DNA from: Eretmocerus hayati
Lineage: Eukaryota; Arthropoda; Insecta; Hymenoptera; Aphelinidae
DNA length: 64,000 nt
Direction: 5' to 3'
Assembly: GCA_029851415.1 (NCBI GenBank)
Contig: CM056744.1
Location: forward strand, 104,131,338 to 104,195,337
Shown here in pieces: positions 23,577 through 37,566 of the stretch (the stretch's first letter is position 1; every line of letters starts with the position of its first letter). The notes beneath the pieces are model-generated. The model was not told the DNA's origin. It searched no databases and saw only the letters and a program-made list of their open reading frames with translations. A program made the translations under genes and the position numbers.

Positions 23577-25027
23577 AGCAGTCATTATATCAATGGTGCC
23601 CCATAAAAGTAAGCGTCGACTCTATTTCTCTAATCTCGGGACTCACTGTCTCGCGTACGAATAACAAACGATTCGAACCAGCAAAACTCTTTGGTTTTGT
23701 TTACTCCTGACCTACTCGCTACTGTACGCACTCACGCGATTGTTTACGTTTTCCACGTGCTCCCAAGCAGTAGTATTATGTCAGCCGATCAGTATTAATA
23801 ATCAAGTTTGACAGGTAAGATGTCGAAGAGGGAAATTTTCCGGTTAAGAGATGAAGTGCTTCCTTACCGCATAATAGCAAAACCCTCGAAGTTATTATAC
23901 TATGCAGCGAGTAAAGTCTCATCAAGGCCAAAAAAGTCCGAGCCACGTGGTGCATCAAAGAGAAGGCTCAATGCTAGAGGCAATCGCAATGAATCGACTC
24001 GAAAAAGAAACTCAAGCTGTTATCTTGCGAAATAATGATTTTTCTTCCCGGAAAATAGCAAAACAAGTGGATCTATCCCTCGAATCAGTTCACAGAGCTA
24101 CAACCCGATATATCAGCAAACAGGCTCGCATAGTATTCGGAGAAGGAGTGGCCGTAGGAAGAAAACGACTGACAGAGATATTTGGTATATTATCTCGATG
24201 AGTGAGGGAGATAGAAAACCGACGGCGCGAGGAATTCAAGCAAATTTTAATCGTTGCCGCTCTGACCCAGTCAGCGTCGCAACGATGAGCCAGCGCTTGA
24301 CAGCAGCTGGATTATCTGGGCGTGTTGCTGCAGAAAAAACACTCTTACGCCCCGTGAATAGGAGGAAGAGACTGTCGTGTGAATTTAAGCGTAAAGATCG
24401 GGCTTATGCAGACTGGAAAAGAGTGCTTTGGTCTGATGAATTAAAATTAGAACTGTTTAGCTCAAAAGGCCGAGTCTATGTTCGAAAAAGACCTGGTGAA
24501 AGATTCAACAAAGAGTGCTCGGTACCGACTGTGAAACACAAAGGAGGTAGTGTTATGGTGTGAGAGTTTTTCACGAGTTGTGGGGAAGATGATCTCTGGC
24601 GTATCGATGGAATCATGGACAAAAAGATTTACCATGATATTCTTCAGCGTCATGCTATCCCATCAGTATCACGTTTGATTGGACGCAACTTTCGATTCTA
24701 AGATGACAACGATCCGAAGCACTCCTCAAAATTTTGCAGGAACCACTTGGATAGAGAACAAGACGCCGGTGTATGTCAAAGAATGGTCTGGCCACCTTAA
24801 TCTCCAGATCTCAATTCGATCGAGCTTCTGGGGGAAGGGTTCGATAGGCGAGTGGGAAAACAGCTCAATCAGCCAAGACAAACGAAACCAATCTCTTGAA
24901 GACGCTGCAGAATTGTTGGAGGGATTTGGACAGACCAGTGCTGGCGAATTCAGTCCGCATAATGTCACGCATATGCAAAGCCGTCATCGCTAATAGAGGT
25001 GGCCACTTTATTGAATCTAAAGTGTAA
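23577..25027 (+). pseudogene. Decayed Tc1-like transposase, DD38E spacing
   Basis: The coding remnant runs from an ATG at 23821 to a TAA at 25025. It shows, in order, a helix-turn-helix (SSRKIAKQVDLSLESVHRAT), a Tc1-type stretch with KVLWSDE-like LWSDELKLELF and RPGERF, then DNDPKHSS and SPDLNSIE, ending GGHFIESKV. The three acidic residues are kept, with 38 positions between the second D and the E, as in the Tc1-related families with DD38E spacing. Decay: the N-terminal part is in another frame; in-frame stops are at 24561 (TGA, replacing the usual Trp after GSVMV), 24699 and 24798; and there are at least two more frame changes after about 24870. A candidate left terminal repeat starts CAGTCATTATATC at 23577; no matching right end was found. 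It cannot make an active enzyme. Confidence 0.85.
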
Positions 25028-25241
25028 TCGATGATTTCAGGCACTTGAATGAGAGATTTTGCGCAGTTGATTGTGGTCTCGTGGAATGGTCAAGTCAAAG
25101 AATATAAAATATTATTCGATCTTTTTTGAACGCTACAAATATTGACAGAAAAGCCAGTTACTTTATCGGCAAGAGAGGCTGATTATATTGTGATATTTAT
25201 ATCCGTATTGAAATTCCTATGAATCGTTAGATGATGTATCA

Positions 25242-25605
25242 TATACCGGGAACTAACGTGGGCGAATACTCTCGGAGCTTTCGATTCCAGAAAGCATCGG
25301 CTAACTGCAGAGAAAGATACCATTGCTTCTTTGAACCGATGGATTTGATATCATAATGAACTGACCGTGATCAGCCGGAAGTCGAGCCGATCAAGAATTG
25401 ATTCGGTGTTCAGGCTTTGAGATCAATTGTATCTGGGGATACATGAGTTAGTGGTCTTCAATTTATGGAGTTAGCCACTTCTGCTAGAACTGTTTCCAAC
25501 CGTTCATCGGTTTCAAGCATGTCCTTCTAGAATACTCGACAAGCCTTCTTCTACAGATCTAATCAGTCTTTTCCATGCTCCCCCCATGTGCGATGGTGCC
25601 CGAGT
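25242..25605 (-). pseudogene. Decayed BEL/Pao retrotransposon integrase fragment
   Basis: The minus strand encodes the C-terminal integrase signature of BEL/Pao elements in broken frames: APSHMGGAWKRLIRSVEEGL, then RPLTHVSPD and TPNQFLIGS, then KKQWYLSLQLADAFWNRKL and LREYSPTLVPG. Known elements keep these blocks in the same order. At least one frameshift (after the first block) and three in-frame stops interrupt it. The reverse transcriptase, gag and LTRs are not seen; the upstream minus-strand sequence (25606-25790) stays open but is not integrase-like. It is an isolated relic adjoining the Tc1 remnant. Confidence 0.8.
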
Positions 25606-26512
25606 AATGTGTTGCTGGCCCGAGCTGCAGGCGAGATCAAAAATCATCACGAGGATGCAAAATAGTACATACTTGTGAAGGTTGGAACTCGCTTTCGGAC
25701 GTGTTATGGCCCGACCGGAAGTTTCGGGGTAATAAATATATTTATTAGTTCGTTGGAAACAGCTGATGGGCGGACTGCCCAGTTGCACCTACCTATTCTT
25801 TATTATCTCGTTGGGTCGTCATCTGGTGCAGATATGTGATGATATATATCATATATATAAGTATATTTCTTGCTGGTTTCCTTTGGATATTTTATATCAA
25901 TGCTTTTTGGAAGAATGAAGAATTCAATGATTCCAAAAGAGCTGAGTTACAGCTTCTGAATGAATGAATGAATGAATGAACGAATTTGAATCTAAGAAGT
26001 TTCGAAATAAAAGATCTAATTGTTGCTGGCTTCCTGAAAAAGAATGAGATAGAGTTTTTTAAACTGAGTTTAGATTTATTTAAATCGAATGATAAAATCT
26101 TGAACAAGATGGAACTTAATATCTAAGTACATTTTGGATGAGACTTAATCTAAGCGCACTTACAATTCTACTTCAAGAGATGATGATTCTTCAAGGTGAG
26201 AACGTATAAGCAGGGCGAATTCGTAGCTGGCCCTTATGTGGCTTAGGCGGATAACATCGGCCTACTTTTCGACGGGATCAAATCAAGCCTACGAGTCTAC
26301 ACTTCTATATGATTTTATCGTGCGTTTTCTACGCGCACTTAGGTGAGTTTGAGTGAACTTGCGACACACGCAGCCTAGTACTGGCAGAGCTTTGTCACAG
26401 ACTAAATCGAAAAATGGATTTTGTTGTTCCAATTTATACGTGTTAATTTTCACGAGTTAATTTCGATGATTCGACTGAAAGAATGATTTTGAAAGTGTTC
26501 TACTTAAGATTG
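25606..26512. other. No gene recognised
   Basis: AT-rich sequence with a short TGAA run near 25961-25985. No motif was found in the small frames. Confidence 0.45.
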
Positions 26513-26815
26513 TAACACATGTAACACATGTGTTACAATGCTGAGAGAGCTCTTTGTTGAATTTCCCATGGTCTGTTACACATGTTACATGTGACATGTG
26601 TGACAGACCATGGGAAATGGGACATGTAACATGTGTAACAGACCATGGGAACTGGGACATGTAACATGTGTAACAGACCATGGGAACTGGGACATGTTAC
26701 ATGTGTAACAGACCATGGGAAATGGGACATGTTACATGTGTAACAGACCATGGGAAATGGGACATGTTACATGTGTAACAGACCATGGGAAATGGGACAT
26801 GTTACATGTAACATC
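26513..26815. repeat. 35 bp minisatellite with an inverted first unit
   Basis: About six direct units of 35 bp (each with ACAGACCATGGGAA and GGGACATGT) run from about 26600 to 26815. They are preceded by one unit in reverse orientation (26561-26590), so the array starts as a palindrome. Each unit itself holds ACATGTAACATGT-type inverted words. The period is not a multiple of three and all frames across it are by-products. Confidence 0.9.
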
Positions 26816-29800
26816 CAGTTACTGGCTAATGCTTTGATTCTGCTGATTTACTGACCTGCTCATACGTTCTCTGCTGATCAAGTCGAAATAATATTTCTCC
26901 ACGTTGAGAAATATCATTTCAACTGTTGCGTCGTCTGGGACGCCACAGACGATTGCTTTCTGTCCTGAGCCACTGGCGAAGGTCGAATAGTTGCTCGGGA
27001 TTGGGGAATCTCATGAATGACGCGAGAATACTACTTCTCACAATTTTGTCCGATATCCAAACATCGAGAGTTTTCAAAAAATACTATTCCGATACTGGTC
27101 ATAGCGACTGGTACAGAAAAAGCACTCGCCACCCTTGTTGCCTATAGTATACTATCCTCATGAGTTTGCGTGTGCGCGGGCGCGTGCGTGTAACAGTGAG
27201 TATATTTTCATAGTTCAGTAGAAAAAAGTGTGACTTGGTCATGTTACTCTTGTGTACACGTATGCTCACGAGAGTTCGTTTGTATATGAGTATGGGTGAC
27301 TATATGTTTGATTATTACAGATATCACAGTGATGTTGATAGCTTATAGGAAAACTTGTATAAAAGGAGTGGGAGGAAGAAAGGAGATTGGGGGGTCAAGA
27401 GAGTCCAGAGGTCTAATTGGCCGAGTTGACTGAGCTATGGCGTGAGTACCGTTGTTGTGGCTTGCACTGCACTGTGCTTGTCAAAGTTTGCGGGAGGATG
27501 CGAGAAAAGCGCTTTGTGATCAAGCGATGAACGGCTTGTTCTGTTTCTGCTGTTGTTGAACCCTCTGCCTTTCTCTGTGCAACTCGTCGCTCAAAACAGT
27601 TGTTGAGTGTCGTACACTCAAACGCACTTGCGATATATTGTTTCACTGAGATCTAGCGAAAATAGAATCTTTTCTTCATGCACATGATAATCTTCTAAGA
27701 CCATTTTGTTTGTAAACATTCTCAGTCTGAATGAATTTTTGATATTTCTTGTCGATTTTTATTAGACTCCATCATGATTTGACTCCAGAAGAGTTCAGAA
27801 GTACCAAATATTATAAACCATCATCCCGAAGCTCCGACAGAAATCAGAGTGATAATAAAAAAAAGCTCCTCCTTAATACTTACATTGATCTTCGTTCTTT
27901 TACAAAGTCTCCCTCAATAAACTCTAATCAGCGAGTCACGCATGAAGAATTTACATAGCTCACTCCTTCATTACTCGAACTGTTTAAATTGAATCCTCCC
28001 TGAAACTGTCTTTCACTCCTGCCTGAAACTAAAGGCTTCCTACTCGCAAAACGAGATATCAAGACGAACTGCTGATTCCGTTATCCATCTGATCTCAGAA
28101 TAAACCCTACCCATCGGTAAAAGTCAATTCTTCGACAACTGTCTCTTGCTGATTAGTTCCATTTCCCCCTAACCCTCCTCTACCTTTTTTTTCAAAGTTC
28201 GTTAATCTATCAAACACGCGGCTCCATCCGATCCTACCCATTTTTTCCCTGAATTTTCATTAGCCAGCAGTTTCCCCCGTCCTCCATTCTAGCGTGTAAA
28301 AAATCTGTACCATTAGTTACCTTCCTTCCTTTTAAGATTTTCTTGCAGATTTGATGGATATACATAGAAAGTACAGCACGTACGAATCTCATTTGCGCTT
28401 TCAGCTTCGAAAGCTTTGAGCCTTTGACAATTTTGTCCTAGTTATACATATATATACGAATTCTTACTCCTGACTGATACTCTAAATTATGCGATTCGAG
28501 ATACCATGGCCCCTCTCAATTTCTCTTCTCACCTCTTTTAGAAAGCGAAGAATCTCTTTCGCCCTATTACCCTTATATATTCAATTCTCCTTTGTGATGA
28601 GAGATAGGAGTCTGGAGTGGATTCTGCGGAACTCGACATTCAATATTCTCACTTTGAGAAATACAGAGAGAATAGATAGATGATAGAGTTGAAGAAATTG
28701 AGACTCGAAGGCTTCAATGAAAAGATAACTAGATCGTGGAAACCTGATTGCTTTGCGCAGAACTCTGGCGAATGTACAAAAGGGAATTTACTCCTTTTTT
28801 GTTATCGTAGTGTACCTACGAGGTGTCGACTTTCTGAGACTCTTATCATTAGAAATACTCTGTGATCAAAAGAATCGAATGCCTGATGTAGACCAGCTGC
28901 AACAATGTTCTGTGATGTCGAGTTTGAATCATTTTATAACACGGGTTTGTTCTGCAAGATATTGAATGAAAGGAGGTCGTGTGCATACTTAATTCTTTGG
29001 GATAGAATTTCCCGTTAAACGAGCTACTGAGATCCTCGTTCAAGCCATTTCGGAGTAGATTTCTAACCCAAGATACTGAAATCTCGTTCCAAGCTTTGTA
29101 CTGGAGATGTTTATTCCTATCTGGGATGGACGTGTATGTTTGTATTCACCTCGTAAGCTAACCTTTTGCAAAGTTGAAGTTTTTCATCAACACATCTCAA
29201 CTTTAGTTCCCTACAGATTTGTTATTGCAACAAGAAAAGATATCTCCGATTTGAAACTCATTCTTGACAGTATTTTACACTCTTGTTCAGAACCACGTAA
29301 ACGTTGAATATCTTGCGAATTTTATCTTCCAGAGCTTGCAAAGCTCAATTTTTTGCAATATTCAAGAGAATCATTGACTATAATGAAATTTTTCATTGCC
29401 CCAAGTCGTTTATCTCAAAATTGGTGCCAAACTATCGTTTTATTCTCGAAGAACGTTTCAATCCTATCTAGGTAGAAATTTTCAGTCAAACTCGATAGAC
29501 ACATTTTAGTAACTCTTGGGGAGGAAATGTCACCCGCTCCTAGTAGAAATCTACCCCAAGAAATTTAGAGTGTGCTTACGCAGGTAAAAACGTCTTGTTT
29601 GAGTTAGATGGATATCATCACAAGGTGATCAAACTCATAACAGAAGAATATTATCGATTAGGCCTAATAAGTTGATAATGAACACATCTTGCTCTACATA
29701 ATGTTGACTCGAATGGATTAAAGGATCGTGTCTTGCTCAGTAGCTAGGAAAATTCTGATACCATGAGCGGTAGAACAGCTTGGTTCATAATTCAAAAAAA

Positions 29801-32800
29801 TCCGACGTATCATTCAACCAAAACTCGTTCGATCTTCGACAACTGAGTCACAAAGTGGCTTGGCTTGTGAATAGATGGATTCCAAAAATCCCGAATTCAT
29901 CTTAAGATCGTCTTGGATGCCTTGATTATTGTTACCTCCTCATTCTGCAATATCTCGAAAGTCGAACTTCGATCCCTATCGATGAGTTTGTCAAGTGACC
30001 GTGCCCCAAAAAACTGTCTTAGCCCTCTGAAAAATCTTCTTTCTAATTCCCATTCTCCTTAATTTCCACACGTGTTTAGAAAATGTCCATTTCCGCATAA
30101 CTCAACTGAAAAATTTCCGAGACATAATCTCTTGACAAAAAATTCAAAAGGAAACCTCGTGAGTTTTCTCGTGCGTGATAATATCGAAGAGGATCTTGAA
30201 GAAAGCTGGATAGATTGTTTCATCATATTCTGGATGTGGAAAATTGAGTTCTGCCATTGTTTACTATGACAATGCCCACGGGAGGGCTCTACGATTGTTT
30301 AGCTTCAAATTCTCATCCCTCATCGTCCCGTTTCGGCCCACAGAAATCTTCCAATTTTTCAAGGTGATTCACCTTGGCTTAGGACATGAATAATGATCAA
30401 TAAAAGAGTTAACCCCTGTACATTCGTACTTGCCTTGGTACGGGAATCCAATTCATGTTCGAAATAGAATCACAGAAAGGGCATCACGAGAACTATATTT
30501 TGTAAGAATATGTTGAGACAATTTCTGAGAAAAATATTGAGGAAATATTGCAAAAAATTTTCAAATGAAAACTTATTGATGCGCCAAGGCCTCATTGAGA
30601 AAATTCCTTAAACTCCTCTTGAAGTAAACCTCAAAAAGAGTTTAAGGAATCGTGAATGCTCATATTTTCATCGTCTCAATTGAAAGAGATGACCAAAGAT
30701 GGAATCATGAGACTCACATATTTTCGTGCACAATTTTCTCGTGGAATCATTTAATTCTCATTTCGGGAATGATTTTGATTCGGTGATGTGCATTATTCCC
30801 AATCCAGAGCCCACCTCTTCTTTATTCTAATTAGAATAAATATCTCTTTTCTGATCTCTAACAAAGACACAGGCTCATCGGCAACGATACGAAGAATTAG
30901 AAAAAAAATTGTGTGATTCTATGTTCAACTATTTCTGGACATTATAGTCATTGTAGAAATTAATCTTAGAATCGGGTTTTGGGTCACCATCAAACTTTTC
31001 GTGAACGGAAACAAATCATAAACCGATTCACATTAGAAGTTCCACAATTGTGTTGATAAAATCACATGTCAAAGGTGGAAAGAATTTGATTAAAGTTCAT
31101 TAAAATCAACGAGGCACAGAATTCTATATCTGTCTCGTTTTAATCGACTGTAATTTTTACAATTAATTAGTTCCAAAAATAATACACTCAACATTAGCAA
31201 CAGACTAATATTTTAGACCTTCAATACCACCCAAAGCACACGAGTCGGGTTCATATGGTGTATAATACGGCCGTTGGTTCATGTCATGCCTATGTTGAAT
31301 AAACATTCAATAGAAACTTTGCGGCCTCGTTCTGATCTCATTTACAGAGAAAACCTATATATGATAGTCGCACGCGCCAACTGCGATCGAGCCTACCTAA
31401 GGTAAACAATGAATAGGAAAGTCAAAGTGATGTCTTCAAGATTCCTATCCGCACGCGTCGAAAGCATTTCGAGCCTACTCTGAGCAAACAATTACCACGT
31501 GATGTGATGCAGGTATAGGAATATGGTTTGAATGGTTAGTAAAAAGAGTAGGGAAGATATAGAGCTCTGTAGACGACCTATCCGAAGCTCGAACTTTGAC
31601 TCTTGCATGTATGAGAGCAATGGATTCCACTATCGAACTTTGAACTGCTTCTGTTGCTATTGTGAACTGGGCTCATTTTGAACTTATAAAATATATCATT
31701 TATGTACCTGTAGAGATTTATTTGACATTCAAATTAAGCGTACAACAAGAGTTTAATTTGTACACTTCTTGTCGAATAGAATTGTAAATAGTCTAGAGGA
31801 AATGACCCTTGACCTATGGAAGCAATGTGGGGGCTGCCAATTTTTATTATTGGAAAATTTTATATCATCTAGATTCACTATTATTCGATGCACTTTGATT
31901 ATAAAATTATGTAGAAAAGCAAAATTCTTAAAGATTTGATTGTTGATTCATTTGAAGGTTGTTGAAATGAGATTTCTTGAAATATTTACTATCTTCTCCA
32001 GCATGAAATGGTCGAATCATAGATGTGAAGACATGTTAGTAAGCTCCCTCCTTTTTCATGAAATTTTGTTAAAAAGTATATCGTTCAAAAATTTCCATGG
32101 ATCTGAGAACTTGATGTATCAGCCTTTCATCGTGGCTGCTCAAGACTCAATTACATGGCTAGATATTGATACAAAGAATTTTTTCTCTCGATTAAAAAAT
32201 CATTTGATGTCAATTTAGTTCCGCGAGTCCCTGGTACAACCTGTTGTCGACTGGGGGTGAAAATTTTATCAGCAATTAGAGTCGGAATATTGAAATTTCA
32301 CACTGAATCTTCTCAGGTAACTCACTTTTGATTTTTCCAACATCATGGGATTGTAGTTTCTAACCAAACATATAAGAATTGATTTGATTTTCAGTATCAT
32401 TTTGAACTCTCAGTCGATTACGGATGATCACATTGTATAATCTATTCCTGGAAATTCATCTAACAATAAGTACGTTCGAAACATTTCCGTGATGTTCAGA
32501 CCGGTTTCTATTCAAATTGATAGCGTCGCCTCCAACTATAGCGAATGAAATGCAGAGATGCATCAAAAGTATTTTAACCACAAGCCAGAATGCATCTCAA
32601 GTGACTAGAATTTGAAAGCGTATCATGCAGACTCGCACAATCGTGGCCAATCTATAAAAAATTGTGCTATTGCCTTGAAGTGAATCAGTGTCTTGTGTGT
32701 CACCAAGTGTAGTTTTTATACCAGGAATTTATCATCATCGTGCTAATGGCAGAGTAGTGGTTTTTTTCTGATTCGACTCAGAATTTTACCGTTTCTTGTC

Positions 32801-35800
32801 GGTAATCACTGATGAACATTTCGAAGATCTTCTCTGTAATCAAAATCATCATGTTACATCATGAAAGAAACTCAACATTGACATGAACGATAAGAGATCC
32901 TGTTTGCATGTCAAAAAACGTTTTGCAGTGAGCATAAAAAATTTCTGAACATTCTATCTGTTGTCATCCTGGTTCTAGGTCCGTATCCATGGAAAATATC
33001 ATTAGCATTCAATGATGATATATTCCATGGATACGGGCATCGATATTCAAAACTCAAATAGTACAATAGAAAACGGATCCATTTTGAAATATTGCTTAGA
33101 ATCTATTTGAAATATAAATGTTGCAGAATTTCGATGATGATTTATTTTCAAAATTTACAAACTTTTCAGCTTGCTGTAGCTAATAAAAGACTTCAAAAAT
33201 TCAAGTACAGGGTCATAAACAAGTAAAGTTTAGGTATATTCTTTGGTAATTTCTGAGGGCGATGTTTCTTCAGGAATGAAGTCGATCGTTCCACTGTACA
33301 GCGGTATTTTATCCATTCTCAGTGTTTTCTTATCTACAATTGAATTACTACAGCATATGTGCTTTCGCTCGAAGAAAGATGGCTGCGGTATTTCGCGAGA
33401 ATGTGGGCGGGGCTCATCAACTTTGAGGTAGCAAGCTGAGTGATACGCAGAATTGAATCTAATTTTGTTAAGAATAATTTCGTTATCGAAACCACTAAGA
33501 CAGAAATTACAAACGATTTTCAAACTACAAGAACAAAACTGATCATCCCAATGTGAAGGTTTTCAGTAGTTTCCGATAATAAGGATAAATGCAACCTTAA
33601 TTTTGAAGTCTGGACTGGGAAATCGTGGGGAGATGAAGATTCATGTTCTAGGGTATTCTTTCGAGATAACACTTTGGAGGGAATATTTTTTTGGTCACTT
33701 TTATTCTCTGCGTTGCGACCCCTCCAAGGGATCACTAAATCCATACGATACTTCGTTCAAAACTATGAAAACAAATCCCAAAGTAAATTTTAGACCGATT
33801 CGTCGAGTTGTGCAGGACTAGCTTCAATTTCCTGGGCTAAAATTCTGAAATCAGAATTCAAGAAATATCGCTCTTTTTCAAATTTCACAAGTGAACTCTC
33901 TTGTTTGAAAGTAAAGAGCACATCGATATAATTGGAAAAAATTGCAAAAATCCAGAGAAATATCATTGAAAAATCATGTAACTATACACATGTCTGATTA
34001 TTAATAAGTATTTCTCTTTCCGGCTTTCTCTTCTTGACAGCTTTTATCTCACTAATTCAATGTATTCTTTTAATGAAGACAGAGTAATGTTGGAATGATT
34101 CTCGAAGTGATCGATATTTTCCAAGTTTCGGGGTCTTCCAACAAAGGAAATTCAGAATCTTGATTCGATAAAATAGAATCAGTCCTGCATGACTCGACGG
34201 ATCGGCCTCAAATTTTTTTGGGGGTAGTTCTTACAACTCTGAACAAAACGTCATATGTGTTTAGCAATCTGTTCCAGGGAGTGAGATCAAAGAATATAAA
34301 AATGGTGAGAAATACTTTCTCCCTAAAAACTGACTGCACCATCATTTTCATTTCGGGGAAATACCTCTGGAAAACGATCTTTAGCTCCCTACGCCCTAAG
34401 ATTTTGAGGACAGACTCAGAATTAGAGTTGTACTTTCCCTTAATGAGACGAATTTGCATTTGATATCAAGTCCGTCCAAAAGTCAAGTCGTAGATATATC
34501 GGATGTTGTCGAATTTATTGAAAATTCATCGATATGCAGGGACGAAGTCTCTGGACACTCATCTAAGTCTAGAGTTGAAAAGATGTATTTTCCATTAAAA
34601 AAACATTCTTAGAGAGCCATGCTGAGTAGCATGATAATTTTTTGAGGAATCGGTGATCTTATCACGCATGCTTGATGAATGTAATTCATCTTTCACTGAT
34701 GAACTGATTTTGGGACGTCAACAAATTCTCAAATGAATCCAAGAAAGAAAAACATTAGAATTTAACGTGTAAGGGTCCCTGGTGCATATTCAGGACACGT
34801 CAAAATCTCAAAATCTATTCAGAAATCCGACCCCGAGAAAGAACACATTTTCTCATGTGAGAATTCTGTTTTCATTCATTCTTAAATGAAAACGGTTTCA
34901 CAATCACTCCTGATGTGAGAGTACGAATAGTACATGAAGTGCGAGAAAATAGCAGAAAATTAATGATTTCATTCTCTACAGTGATATATTTCATTTTATT
35001 TCATTTTATTCCATTAACATACCGATTAGAAGTCGTTTACAACATAGATCATGAAATGATAACTAATCACTATTTTAATATCAGATCTTTCTCCAGCTCT
35101 AAACTCATCTTATTCTAAAGATATCTACTTTTCTCCTCATTACGTTTGTCAACTACAGATACAAGTTTATGATTTTCGTGGATTACTTGCTAAGCTCGTG
35201 ACCAACTGATTGGAAAATCTAGAAAATTTGTAAAAAGTACCTGAGAGTCTTAGTAATATATTCTAGCAATTAAAATATTTCCACATTGATATAGATGCGA
35301 GAGGAAAAATGAGAAAAATGATTGAAAATTCAACACTTTTCGAGTCGAAAACTGTTCTTTCGTCTTTTTTTTCCATGCAAATGAAGTATGAAGTGTATCT
35401 TAACACCGATACTCTAACTAGAAACTAGACTTGTGACAGGAGCTGAGCGGATTGATGAAGATAATAGAGGAATAACCAGTGCAGTTATAATTAATCTCTC
35501 AACACAAAAGGGGGAAGAGGAATCAATGGTCACTGTCTTGAATACGTCATAGAGGATACAGATAATTATCATGGTTCCCCATCAATCGAAACGTGAATAT
35601 CACAATATAATCATCTCATTATATACGAACAGTGATATAGTAGTAGCATCAACACGATTACAATCTGAGGTAACTCAGAAAAATTTTGATTCACCTCTCA
35701 TGATATATCTCATGATCCTTGCATTCTTTAATGTAATTAATCAACTCAAGAAAAATTTAGTCAATGAATCGTCAAGAGTCTTGTATCAGTATTAATTTCC

Positions 35801-36741
35801 GTCGGAAAATTTACAGTATGCAAAAGTGTTATCCCCTGAAAAATGTACTTACAATCATCTGGACCTGAGATACTAAGTGCCTAAGGGCTTATTAATTGAA
35901 AAAAATGCCAACATAATCAGGAGTGGAAGTGGCTGTCATTCATTTGAAACATTTCTTCACAGACTGATTCAAATCTCCTCGTGAGTGCATGAATCGCACC
36001 CATGGACTCGAGTATTTGAACTTGTTACAAATCATTCTGCGGAAATATTTGTAGCCATAGGAATCCATTCCAGAGTTCGGTCAACTATGATAACTGATGA
36101 TTCCAAAATTATTTCTATCTCTCATTCCTGAATCTTTCATTGAGATGCCGTGATCCACTTCTGTTCGGTGTTTCTTCATTGCTGAGTTAGAATTAATAAT
36201 CGACTGTAATAGGTAACAGATAATTTCATGATAGAAATTTTTTGTTGCACGATCAAAATTAGCACTGTCAAAAGTATATCTTACTTCTTCGAAATCCTAC
36301 GATATGTCTGAAAGTGTAATTCTGTTCCACGTATTAGGATAACACCATTTATACGATTTTTGATAACGGCTGGCGGCGAGGCTAGCGGAGTTGTATATCC
36401 CCTCTTCGAATCCCCCCAATCTTGACTCTAGATTTCTCGGAGGAGGATCAATTCGAACCAATCGGAGCTCATTTACTTGTTCTTATTGAGATTGCTCCAC
36501 CACGAGCAGCTAAGAATATTTCATCATCATACATAAGTTTCTTGTCTCTATTTTTAACTTGATGATATCTATAAGTGTTTCAATGAATCGATCCCGAAGA
36601 AGGATCAGCTATTAAACATGAGAGAATGGCTGAGTATCTTTCTAATCGAGAATGGAATTTAACCAACGGTTTCCATTTTAATTATGAGTGGACAATAGTC
36701 ATAACTCCACTTCAAATTCAGCAGCTGGTTAAACGGATGAG
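26816..36741. other. ~10 kb without a supported gene
   Basis: AT-rich intergenic sequence. Structures seen are small: an inverted repeat at about 30605-30650 (TTCCTTAAACTC and its complement), another at about 32983-33038 (CCGTATCCATGGAA and its complement), and a TATAAAAGG at about 27359. Candidate short exons at 27413-27646 and 33230-33523 (minus strand) were weighed and not accepted. No transposon protein was recognised. Confidence 0.45.
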
Positions 36742-37566
36742 ATAAGGTAAGTGTACCCAACTTGCCTCTGTACCCAACCTGCCCCGTATGCCGATCTCAG
36801 AAATGGGCAATGGAAGACCTTCCGATATTTTTTTTTCATTCGTTATGTTAAAATATGAGGGAATAAGTGGTTGACTCCGAACCATTCCTGCGTTCTCCAG
36901 AAAATATAAAGTGAGTTTTCCATTTTTCGTGTTTGCTCGGCTAAGAAATCACCGAGGAAATTCCGTTCACTGGAACCGGTGCCAATTTATTTTCATTCAA
37001 CCAATCTCGACGTACTTTATCGCATTCGATTTCTTGTCTCAAGACCTTCAAGATCCGCTCCTCAGAGTTGCAAAACTCTGATTTGGAGCGATATTATGTA
37101 CAAAACACGGAGATGACTTGAGAAACGAGAGAGCCGACATCGGAGTGTACCCAATATGCCCCCATATGGTTATCTCGGAAAGGCGTGCAGTATGACTTTT
37201 TTTACCACTCAGAACGTGTTTATCACGTCAAAATAGGTCGGAAACGATGTCTTGGGGCAGCTAAAAGCTACAAATGTCGCTGCACGGTGATCAAAATGGA
37301 TCAAAACAATTTCATGCACTTTATCGCCGATTTACATTGTTCTAAATACATAATCGGGGCAAGTTGAGTACACACTTTTGTAAACTCCAAAAAATCACTT
37401 TTTGGCGGGATTGAAACAGCTCAACTTCAATTTATTCGGATCAGACGTACTTTAACTCATTTTGATGACCTTAAGACAAGCTCCACAATGAATTGAAATA
37501 CGTTTAAAAATATGGAGATCAACCAAAGTCATTGAGGAAATGACTTAGTGGGGGCAAGTTGGGTAT
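36742..37566. mobile_element. Internal part of the long ACTWACAAGG element, inverted copy
   Basis: It begins ATAAGGTAAGTGTACCCAAC and matches the reverse complement of about 12050-12970 inside the 11910-13140 element, including the repeated GTACCCAACTTGCC words. The outer terminal repeat expected at the 36742 side is missing, so this copy is truncated there. It continues directly into the complete small element at 37567. Confidence 0.65.

Noticed and set aside
27413..27646. 77-codon minus-strand frame, Gln/Arg/Thr-rich
   Set aside because: It opens at GTG, has no known motif, and only a weak acceptor upstream.
33230..33523. Minus-strand frame with C-x2-C and H-x3-C (VCNFC, HSACY) preceded by an AG acceptor-like site
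   Set aside because: The Cys/His spacing fits no zinc-finger class I can name, there is no donor-supported partner exon, and the length is within chance for the region.
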